A DNA stretch of 46,225 bases. Origin: Planobispora rosea (GTDB lineage: Bacteria; Actinomycetota; Actinomycetes; Streptosporangiales; Streptosporangiaceae). Location: assembly GCF_014648175.1 (NCBI RefSeq), contig NZ_BMQP01000056.1, positions 1-46,225 on the forward strand. Reading direction: 5' to 3'. The notes under the pieces were generated by a model. It was not told where the DNA came from. It made no database searches and saw nothing but the letters and a program-made list of their open reading frames with translations. The position numbers and the translations under genes were made by a program. Below are positions 25,035 to 31,487 of the stretch, in pieces. The first letter of the stretch is position 1. Every line of letters starts with the position of its first letter.

Positions 25035-26762
25035 ATGGGTGGAGGGCGGGTGGGCAGGCTCGGGCGCGTCGGTCCGTACACGCTGGCGGAACGCCTCGGC
25101 AAGGGCGGTATGGGCGAGGTCTACCTCGCCACCACCCGCCGGGGGGAGAACGTCGCGCTCAAAATGCTCCACGAGGCCATCGACGCCGACTCCGAGGCCC
25201 GCATCCGCCTGGAGCGCGAGGTCCGCGCGCTGCGCCGGGTCGAGAGCCCCTACATCGCCCGGGTCGTCGACGCCGACCTCACCTGTGAGCGTCCCTACCT
25301 GGTCATGGAGCACATCGAGGGCGACACCCTCCTGGAGCGGGTACGGCGCGGCGGCCCGCTGAAGGGCGCCGACCTGATCATCCTGGCCCAGGGACTGGCG
25401 TCGGCGCTGGCGGTCATCCACGCGGCCGGGGTCGTCCACCGCGACCTCAAGCCCGCCAACGTCCTCATCGGCACGTCCGGCGAGCCCGTCCTGATCGACT
25501 TCGGCATCGCCCAGGTCCTGGACGCCACCCGCCTGACCGTGACCGGCGCCTTCCTGGGCACCCCCGGCTACGCCGCCCCCGAGCTGTTCGCGGACGAGCC
25601 CGTGGGCGAGCCGGCCGACGTGCACGCCTGGGCCGCCACCGTGGCCTTCGCCGCCACCGGCCGTCCCACCTTCGCCGGGGGGACGGCCGAGGCGCAGATG
25701 TATGCCGTCCTGAACGGTCAGGCCGACCTCGCGGGCGTCCCGGCGGCGCTCCTGCCGCTGGTGCGCGCCGCCCTCCACCGGGAGGCCGCCAAGCGCCCCA
25801 CCGCGGCCCTTCTGGCCGCCCGGCTGTCCCGCCTGGCCAGGGCCGCCCTCGTGCAGCCGCCGCCCCCCAGGGCGGCCACCAGGGTCGCGAGGAAACCGGC
25901 TCCCGCCGAGCCGTCCCCGGCGAAGCCCGCGGGCGCCAAATCCACCGGTGCCAAGCCCACCGGTGCCAAGCCCGCCGCGGTCAAGCCGGTTGCCGTCAAG
26001 CCCGCCGGGGCCAAGCCGGCCAGGTCCGCGGGCGAGAAGACGGGACCGGAGCGGGCGGGAGGCCGGAAATCCGGGGCGAAGACGGAGAACAGGCCGAAGC
26101 CGGAGAGCCGGGCGGCGGGAGCCGAGGCGAAGGAGACGCGGCATCCCTCCGGTGCGGGGACGAGAGCCGCACGGGCGGTTCCCCGGGGGCGGCAGGCGGA
26201 CAGCGCCCTGGCCGCCGAGGCCGCGCCCGCCCTCCCGGCGGGACCGTTGCCCGCGGGGAACATGGCGCTGATCGTGCTGGCGTTGCTGGCGGTGCCCTGC
26301 GTCGTGGCCTCGGTGATCTGGCCGCCGGCGACCTTCGCGGTGACCGGGCTGTTCGCCGTCCTGGCCCGCACCGGGTGGGCCGGTCACTGGCTGGTCAGGA
26401 AGCGCAGGTCCGCCCGGGTCCGGGGGGCCCTGCGGGTTCTGGGCTTTCCGGTGACCTTCGCGGGGGCGCTCGCGACCGCCGTGGTCTGGCCGGGGCTGCC
26501 GGCGGCGGGGCTGGCGGCCATCGCGCTCTGGCTGACGCTGGGCGGGTCGCTGCCACCGGACTGGTGGCAGCGACCCGCCCCGGTCGCCGTCGCGGGCGTC
26601 GTGTTCGGGGTCGTCTGCGGTGGGATCATCGGCCGTGAGGTCGAACGGGTCGGCTCCGGCCTGCCCGAGCTGCGCAAGGAAGGGCTGCGGGCGCTGGCCG
26701 TCCTCGGCGGGTTCGTCGCCCTGTGCGCGGCGGCCGTACGGATCGTCGCGCTGGTCCTCTGA
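25035..26762 (+). CDS. Membrane Ser/Thr protein kinase (Hanks type) with multi-span C terminus
   Basis: A 575-residue protein. The kinase domain (about residues 13-275) has the glycine loop LGKGGMGEVYLA, the VALKML lysine, H135-R-D137 LKPANV, D155-FG and a GTPGYAAPE activation segment, so it should be active. A 130-residue linker (about 280-410) is rich in Lys, Pro and Ala with repeated TGAKP / AVKP units. About six hydrophobic segments fill residues 410-575. Most bacterial kinases of this family have one span and PASTA or other sensor domains; here the sensor would be the membrane bundle itself. The start could also be GTG 25050. Confidence 0.88.
   Translation: MGGGRVGRLGRVGPYTLAERLGKGGMGEVYLATTRRGENVALKMLHEAIDADSEARIRLEREVRALRRVESPYIARVVDADLTCERPYLVMEHIEGDTLLERVRRGGPLKGADLIILAQGLASALAVIHAAGVVHRDLKPANVLIGTSGEPVLIDFGIAQVLDATRLTVTGAFLGTPGYAAPELFADEPVGEPADVHAWAATVAFAATGRPTFAGGTAEAQMYAVLNGQADLAGVPAALLPLVRAALHREAAKRPTAALLAARLSRLARAALVQPPPPRAATRVARKPAPAEPSPAKPAGAKSTGAKPTGAKPAAVKPVAVKPAGAKPARSAGEKTGPERAGGRKSGAKTENRPKPESRAAGAEAKETRHPSGAGTRAARAVPRGRQADSALAAEAAPALPAGPLPAGNMALIVLALLAVPCVVASVIWPPATFAVTGLFAVLARTGWAGHWLVRKRRSARVRGALRVLGFPVTFAGALATAVVWPGLPAAGLAAIALWLTLGGSLPPDWWQRPAPVAVAGVVFGVVCGGIIGREVERVGSGLPELRKEGLRALAVLGGFVALCAAAVRIVALVL
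25910..26025 (+). repeat. Coding repeat for the AKP-rich linker of the kinase
   Basis: Units close to GCCAAGCCCACCGGT encode TGAKP and AVKP pentapeptides in the linker between the kinase domain and the membrane bundle. The 15-base period preserves the frame, so linker length can vary between strains. Confidence 0.55.
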
Positions 26763-26798
26763 TCACGCGGACGTGACCCGGCGGGTCCGGAGGAGGCG

Positions 26799-27572
26799 TC
26801 AGGCGACCCTGGAGGTGGAGGCGGTCCAGGTGTTGCAGGAGGCGGGGTCGCCGGTGGTGTAGCCGCGCTTGGTCCAGTAGGCGATGTTGCTGCCCTTGCC
26901 GTAGACGCGGGCCTCACCCTTGGCGTCGCCGCTGTCCTTCAGACCGCTCTCCAGCAGCTTCCAATCCTTGGCCGTCCGTCCCAGGGAGGGCCAGACGCTT
27001 CGGAGGAACACGCCGCTGAGGCAGTTGACCTGGAGACTCTGCCGCCGGATCTGCTCGTTCATCTCGTTCTTGTTCGCGTACGGCGCCGCCTGGAATGCCT
27101 TGTCGATGCCGACGAGGTTCTGAACGTGGTAGCCGTACATCGCGCTCGCGAGGTCGAACAGCCAGAGGTCGTTCGTGTCCTCGAGCCAGTCCTTGCCGAT
27201 CTGCACGTAGACGGTCTTCGACTCCGGGCAGTAATACGACATCGAGTTGTCCTTGTCGATGTCGTAGTCGCAGAACTTCTTCGGGATCTTCCCGAACTTC
27301 AGGACCGGCGTGCTGAACGGGAGTCCCGCCTCGGTGAGGTGGGTCTTCCAGGCGGTGTTCAGGCAGGACTGGATCCCGGTCCAGTACTTCCGCACCGAGG
27401 CCGCGTCGCCGTCCTTGACCGCGGGCTCCTCGCAGGTGGTCGCGGCGAGCTTGCCGGAGGAGTAGAGCTCGTTCTTCGTCAGGGCTTCGTCCTTGATCGG
27501 GTAGGCGTGGGCCGTGCCCGTCAGGAGGAGACCGGCCAGCCCCGTCAAGGCGGCGATCATACGGATTCTCAT
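26799..27572 (-). CDS. Secreted protein with degenerate neutral zinc metallopeptidase fold
   Basis: A 257-residue protein with a signal peptide (MRIRMIAALTGLAGLLLTGT then AHA, cleaved before YPIK). The rest follows the YpfJ-like neutral zinc metallopeptidase family: YYCPESKTVYVQIG, YGYHVQNLVG, a Cys in LQVNCLSGVF, and a terminal YWTKRGYTTGDPASCNTW. Where the family has HExGHHVQNL it has AMYGYHVQNL, and the downstream ELQADC is SLQVNC. The metal ligands are therefore gone, and it should be catalytically inactive. Five or more cysteines suggest extracellular disulfides. A truncated paralogue lies at 30438-30920. Start and promoter are consistent with a leaderless mRNA. Confidence 0.8.
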   Translation of the reverse strand: MRIRMIAALTGLAGLLLTGTAHAYPIKDEALTKNELYSSGKLAATTCEEPAVKDGDAASVRKYWTGIQSCLNTAWKTHLTEAGLPFSTPVLKFGKIPKKFCDYDIDKDNSMSYYCPESKTVYVQIGKDWLEDTNDLWLFDLASAMYGYHVQNLVGIDKAFQAAPYANKNEMNEQIRRQSLQVNCLSGVFLRSVWPSLGRTAKDWKLLESGLKDSGDAKGEARVYGKGSNIAYWTKRGYTTGDPASCNTWTASTSRVA

Positions 27573-27580
27573 GGCCCGGC

Positions 27581-27609
27581 ACAGTAGAGCAATCCATATA
27601 AATACGCAA
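27581..27609 (-). promoter_or_regulatory. Candidate promoter of the metallopeptidase-like gene
   Basis: On the minus strand TTGCGT (27609-27604), a 17-base spacer and TACTGT (27586-27581) precede the ATG by 8 bases. The -35 element overlaps the T-run of the terminator of the M48 gene, so terminator and promoter share bases. Confidence 0.5.
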
Positions 27610-27640
27610 AAAGGTCCGAGAGCTGAACTCTCAGACCTTT
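27608..27640 (-). terminator. Terminator of the M48 peptidase gene
   Basis: On the minus strand AAAGGTCTGAGAG and CTCTCGGACCTTT form a 13-bp stem with one mismatch and a 5-base loop, followed by TTTTT. It starts 20 bases after the M48 stop codon. Confidence 0.85.
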
Positions 27641-27659
27641 CTGGTGAAGGAAATCGCTC

Positions 27660-28673
27660 TTAGTTATCGCGCCGGGCGAAACGGTTGAAGATGCGCTCGC
27701 CCGCGTTGACCGCGCCCTCGGCCACGTCGCGCAGCACGCCGATGAACGGGTCCTGCGACTGCGACCACGACTCGCGGTAGGAACGGGCGGCGGCCTTGAC
27801 CTCCTCGCTGACCTTGGCGTTGGCGTCGTCGGCGCGGCGGGGGTATTCGCCGCGGAGGATGGTCTCGTACTCTCCGCTGCGGCGCCACCTGTCCAGCTCG
27901 GCGACGCGGGAGACGGCGAACGGGTGGGTCGTGCCCAGCAGGTTGAGGACCTTCAGCAGGCCGTCGCGGACGTCGCCCGCCGTGTCGTACTCCCGTGCCT
28001 GGTCGAGGAAGGCCTCGATGTTCATCTCGTGCAGGCGCGAGCCGCCGGCGAGCTTCATCAGCGCGCGCAGGGCCGCCTCCGGGTCCTGGCCGACGAGGAG
28101 GCCGCCCCGGTCGGCGGAGAGCTCGGACTTGCGGTGCCACTCCTCCAGGCCCGCCACGATCGCGCGCAGGCCGATGTATCCCAGCGGGATCCAGGCCACC
28201 CGCTGGGCCAGGTTGGTGAGGATGACCAGCATGGTGCGGTAGACCGCGTGGCCGGACAGGATGTGGGCGGTCTCGTGACCGATGACGAAGCGCTGCTCCT
28301 CCTCGTCCATCAGGTCGAGCAGGCCGGTGCTCACGACGATGAACGGGTCGTCGAAGCCGATGGCCATGGCCTGGGCCATGGGGTTCTGCTGGACGTAGAT
28401 CTCCGGGATGCGGGGGAGATCGAGCACGTAGGCCGCGTCACGGCCCATGTCGTGCAGGGCACGGAACTGGGTGTCGCTCGTGCGCACCGACGAAGCGAGA
28501 CGGATCAGGCGCAGACGGCGCTCACTGATCAGGCCGGACATCTGCTTGAGTACCGTGTCGAACCCGCTGAGCGAACGGAGAGCGACCAGCGCGGACCGGT
28601 CGGCGGGATGTTCATAGGCACGGGAACTGATGCCGGGAAGCTGCACGCGGTTGCGATCCGGGGTGGTGGTCAT
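27660..28673 (-). CDS. M48-family (HtpX/Ste24-like) zinc metallopeptidase
   Basis: A 337-residue protein with the zinc motif H133-ETAH137 in VIGHETAHILSGH and the third ligand E184 in SELSADRGG, so the active site looks complete. A hydrophobic stretch just after the HExxH (TMLVILTNLAQRVAWIPLGY) is the likely membrane segment; unlike HtpX there are no N-terminal spans. The family degrades or processes membrane and stress-damaged proteins. ATG 28673 is preferred to ATG 28682 because TAGCAT lies exactly 7 bases before it on the minus strand, as in other leaderless genes here. It is transcribed divergently from nadD. Confidence 0.88.
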   Translation of the reverse strand: MTTTPDRNRVQLPGISSRAYEHPADRSALVALRSLSGFDTVLKQMSGLISERRLRLIRLASSVRTSDTQFRALHDMGRDAAYVLDLPRIPEIYVQQNPMAQAMAIGFDDPFIVVSTGLLDLMDEEEQRFVIGHETAHILSGHAVYRTMLVILTNLAQRVAWIPLGYIGLRAIVAGLEEWHRKSELSADRGGLLVGQDPEAALRALMKLAGGSRLHEMNIEAFLDQAREYDTAGDVRDGLLKVLNLLGTTHPFAVSRVAELDRWRRSGEYETILRGEYPRRADDANAKVSEEVKAAARSYRESWSQSQDPFIGVLRDVAEGAVNAGERIFNRFARRDN

Positions 28674-28680
28674 GTCCGGC

Positions 28681-28686
28681 ATGCTA
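28681..28686 (-). promoter_or_regulatory. Candidate -10 box of the M48 gene (leaderless)
   Basis: TAGCAT on the minus strand, 7 bases before ATG 28673. No ribosome-binding site is present. The upstream in-frame ATG 28682 would overlap this box. Confidence 0.45.
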
Positions 28687-28743
28687 CGTCGGAGACGCCT
28701 GTCACGCGCGGGGGGCGGTTAAAACCTCTGTACGGCTTGCGCG

Positions 28744-28749
28744 TATGGT
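28744..28749 (+). promoter_or_regulatory. Candidate -10 box of nadD (leaderless)
   Basis: TATGGT, followed by 7 bases and ATGATG at 28757. The first in-frame ATG (28745) lies inside the box, which argues against it as the start. The 83 bases between the two start codons hold divergent promoters. Confidence 0.45.
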
Positions 28750-28756
28750 CCGTTCC

Positions 28757-29377
28757 ATGATGAACGCGCCGATCAGCCGGGGAAAGCGTCGTCTGGGCGT
28801 CATGGGGGGAACCTTTGACCCGATCCATCATGGCCACCTGGTCGCCGCAAGTGAGGTCGCCCATCATTTCGATCTTGACGAGGTCGTCTTCGTGCCGACC
28901 GGCCGGCCGTGGCAGAAGGCCGACCAGGTGGTCTCCGCGCCCGAGGACCGCTACCTGATGACGGTCATCGCGACCGCGTCCAACCCGAGGTTCTCGGTGA
29001 GCCGGGTGGACATCGACCGCCCGGGCCCGACCTTCACCATCGACACCCTGCGGGACATCGCCGAACTCTACGGCCCGGAGACGGAGCTGTACTTCATCAC
29101 CGGCGCCGACGCCCTCTCCCAGATCCTGAGCTGGCGCGACGTGGACGAGCTGTTCACCATCGCCCACTTCGTGGGCGCCACCCGCCCCGGCCACCACCTG
29201 CACGACCCCGGCCTGCCGGCGGGCCGCGTCAGCCTGCTGGAGATCCCGGCCCTGGCCATCTCTTCCTCGGAGTGCCGGGAACGGGTCGCCGCGGGCGAGC
29301 CCATCTGGTACCTGGTCCCCGACGGCATCGTTCAGTACATCAACAAGCGCGGCCTCTACCTGGACAAGGACGCCTGA
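28757..29377 (+). CDS. nadD: Nicotinate-nucleotide adenylyltransferase
   Basis: Converts nicotinate mononucleotide and ATP to deamido-NAD in NAD synthesis. The 206-residue protein has the nucleotidyltransferase motif GGTFDPIHHGHL (residues 17-28) and the second motif ISSSECR (168-174). Length is typical. The start could be 28745, 28757 or 28760; 28757 is taken from the leaderless promoter spacing. In other actinobacteria nadD is followed closely by rsfS and a histidine phosphatase, but here those genes are about 9.5 kb away. Confidence 0.95.
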   Translation: MMNAPISRGKRRLGVMGGTFDPIHHGHLVAASEVAHHFDLDEVVFVPTGRPWQKADQVVSAPEDRYLMTVIATASNPRFSVSRVDIDRPGPTFTIDTLRDIAELYGPETELYFITGADALSQILSWRDVDELFTIAHFVGATRPGHHLHDPGLPAGRVSLLEIPALAISSSECRERVAAGEPIWYLVPDGIVQYINKRGLYLDKDA

Positions 29378-29440
29378 CCCGGGCTTCCGCCGCCGTCCTT
29401 CGGGGAGGGCCGTCGCTCCCGGCGGAGTTGAGGAGCCGAC

Positions 29441-30208
29441 GTGGTAGGCGAAAGTGGACGTGTGACCAGTAAAGAGATCTGCCGGTGTTTCGACCAGTAC
29501 AAGGTCCGTCCGCCGCATGTGGTGCGCTTCCACGGCCAGCGTCAGGACACGGCGTCTGCCGCATGGCATCGCTTGCTTGAGCTGGTGGAGGAAGCGGCGG
29601 CGGACGGCCGGGAGGAGTTCCGGCCGCTGGCCGAGCTCAGTCCGGACGAACGACGTCAGATCATCACCCTGCCGCCGACCATCGCCAAGCTCACCGAGGT
29701 CAAGCACCTGATGCTCTACGGCAGCAACCTGGTGCGGATCCCACCGGAGATCGGCGCGATGACCAGCTTGCAGAAGTTCACCCCCTACACCTCGAACCGC
29801 CTGCACTGGTTTCCGTACGAGCTGACCCGATGCCGGCGGTTGAGGGCCAGCACGGTCAGCACCCGCTCGCTGTACGGCAACGTCAAGATCCGGCCGCCGT
29901 TCCCTCCGCTCCAGCCGGGCAGGGCGTCGACCCATGACCTCGACGTCAGCGGCCTCGACCCCAAGGTGTGGGGCGCCGATGCGATCCGGGCATGCGGTGT
30001 CTGCGACCGGCCGATCACCGAAGCCGGGCTCCACCAGGTCTGGATCTCCCTGCCGGTCGGCACCGATGTGCTGCCGCTCCTGGTCAACGCCTGCTCGCCC
30101 GCCTGTGTCGATGCGCTTCCGGCCCCTGCCGAGGGCTACGTGCCGACACCGCACACCGGCGGACCCGGCGTCGTCCAGCCGCGTGCCGACTACGCGAAGG
30201 AGATCTGA
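29441..30208 (+). CDS. Leucine-rich-repeat-like protein with C-terminal cysteine pairs
   Basis: A 255-residue soluble protein. A short leucine-rich-repeat-like run covers about residues 78-130 (LPPTIAKLTEVKHLMLYGSN, then LVRIPPEIGAMTSLQKF). The C-terminal part has CGVC near residue 188 and CSPAC near residue 224, spaced like a small zinc ribbon; metal binding is inference. GAGGAG lies 5 bases before the GTG start. A second GTG at 29462 is possible. There is no signal peptide. Function unknown; the gene is the first of the accessory stretch after nadD. Confidence 0.65.
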   Translation: MVGESGRVTSKEICRCFDQYKVRPPHVVRFHGQRQDTASAAWHRLLELVEEAAADGREEFRPLAELSPDERRQIITLPPTIAKLTEVKHLMLYGSNLVRIPPEIGAMTSLQKFTPYTSNRLHWFPYELTRCRRLRASTVSTRSLYGNVKIRPPFPPLQPGRASTHDLDVSGLDPKVWGADAIRACGVCDRPITEAGLHQVWISLPVGTDVLPLLVNACSPACVDALPAPAEGYVPTPHTGGPGVVQPRADYAKEI

Positions 30209-30229
30209 GACCGCCCAGATCCGCCGGAG

Positions 30230-30251
30230 GTGAAGGTCACCGGTCCTTCAC
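30230..30251 (+). terminator. Short hairpin after the leucine-rich-repeat gene
   Basis: GTGAAGG (30230-30236) pairs with CCTTCAC (30245-30251) over an 8-base loop, 22 bases after the stop codon. The stem is only 7 bp and no T-tract follows. The remainder of 30252-30437 shows no gene I can support. Confidence 0.4.
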
Positions 30252-30437
30252 GTGACCGGAGCCGTTCCGTCCATGGACCAGATGACCCTGAACCCCTGCG
30301 CATGCGGCTCCACCCGGAGACGGGAACCGTCGTGGTCTGTGTCGCCTGGAGCGGTCCTCACGGCGCTCCAGGACGAACCCGGTTCCCGCCGGCCGGGAGG
30401 GATCGTCGCCGCGGAGGGGTGGCAGCGGGGCGAGGGG

Positions 30438-30920
30438 TCAGGAGACTTTGCCGGAGGGGACGGTCCAGGTGTTGCAGGATTCGGGGTCGCCGGTGGAGTA
30501 GCCCCGCTTGGTCCAGTAGGCCAGGTTGGAACCCTTGCCGATCCAGCCGGACTTGCCCCTGACGCCGCCGCTGGCCGCAGCCAGGTCCAGCAGGCGCTTG
30601 AGGTTCTTGGACGAGTAGCCGAGAGCGGGCCACAGACTTTTGGCGGTTACCCCGCTCAGGCAGTGCGCCTGCATGTTGTAGCGGCGGAGCTGCTCGGAGA
30701 TCTCGGCGGCGTCGTCGGCGTGCAGCGCGTTGTATCCCTCCGCGATGTCGACCATGTTCATCACGTGTTCGCTGTACGCGAGGCCGAGCCGCGCGAAGAT
30801 CTGGACGTCGTCGGACGCCTTGGTCCAGTCAGGGCGGATCTGCACGACGTAGTTGGCTGCCCATCCGCATACGGATCCTCCCCGGTCACGGTCACCGGAG
30901 CGCGCTTTCGATGTCGGCAC
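30438..30920 (-). CDS. N-terminally truncated paralogue of the degenerate metallopeptidase protein
   Basis: A 160-residue frame whose last 145 residues align with the C-terminal part of the protein at 26799-27572: CGWAANYVVQI against CPESKTVYVQI, MQAHCLSGVTAKSLWPALG against LQVNCLSGVFLRSVWPSLG, and a near-identical GKGSNLAYWTKRGYSTGDPE end. The signal peptide and first third are missing; homology stops at the first cysteine. It also lacks HExxH (LAYSEHVMNM instead). No ribosome-binding site or promoter is evident, so it may be a remnant left by duplication or insertion. I cannot exclude that it is expressed as a cytosolic fragment. Confidence 0.55.
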   Translation of the reverse strand: MPTSKARSGDRDRGGSVCGWAANYVVQIRPDWTKASDDVQIFARLGLAYSEHVMNMVDIAEGYNALHADDAAEISEQLRRYNMQAHCLSGVTAKSLWPALGYSSKNLKRLLDLAAASGGVRGKSGWIGKGSNLAYWTKRGYSTGDPESCNTWTVPSGKVS

Positions 30921-31016
30921 GGTGTGCCGGACCGGTCGTAAGGGCGGAGGAAGGGGATCTTAAGGCCGGTCGAGCACTGTGGAGCCATCGCAACCGAGCA
31001 AGCAGAGGACACGACG

Positions 31017-31487
31017 ATGGCCCAGACCGCCGAATACGAGATCAACCGAACCTTCGACGCGCCCCGCGAGCTGGTGTACGCCGCGTGGACCGAGCCCGAG
31101 CGCTTCTCCCGCTGGTTCGGTCCCCGCATGCTGGCCACGCCCGTCGGGCGGATCGTCCTGGACGTACGGCCCGGCGGGGCATGGCGGGCCACGCTGGTGG
31201 GGGAGGAAGGGTTCGAGGTCACCTTGACCGGGACATACCGGGAGGTCGCGGCGCCTGAGCGGCTGGTCTTCACGACCGGTGACCCCGACAGCCCCGGTGA
31301 CGGGCCCGCCTCCGTGGTGACGCTGAGCCTGGCGGAGGCGGACGGCGCGACGGAGATGCGCTTCCACCAGTTCGGGGTGAACACCGATCAGGAGCACGCC
31401 GAGCAGGCCAGGGCGGGCTGGCTGGAGTTCTTCGACCGCCTGGCCGAGCATGTCGAACAGGCCCGCCGGCTTCAGATCAGGTCGTGA
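31017..31487 (+). CDS. AHSA1-like SRPBCC domain protein
   Basis: A 156-residue single-domain protein of the AHSA1/activator-of-Hsp90-like SRPBCC family: INRTFDAPRELVYAAWTEPE at the start, RWFGPRMLATPVG, the RPGGAWRATL strand, and a C-terminal helix (AGWLEFFDRLAEHVEQARRL). Such proteins bind small hydrophobic ligands; the partner is unknown. GAGGA precedes the ATG. The 3' end overlaps the convergent regulator gene by 16 bases. It differs from the SRPBCC protein at 24227 and is not a duplicate. Confidence 0.85.
   Translation: MAQTAEYEINRTFDAPRELVYAAWTEPERFSRWFGPRMLATPVGRIVLDVRPGGAWRATLVGEEGFEVTLTGTYREVAAPERLVFTTGDPDSPGDGPASVVTLSLAEADGATEMRFHQFGVNTDQEHAEQARAGWLEFFDRLAEHVEQARRLQIRS

Noticed and set aside
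30252..30941. A 229-residue plus-strand frame
   Set aside because: It is the mirror of the truncated metallopeptidase-like gene on the minus strand and has no recognisable domain or ribosome-binding site.
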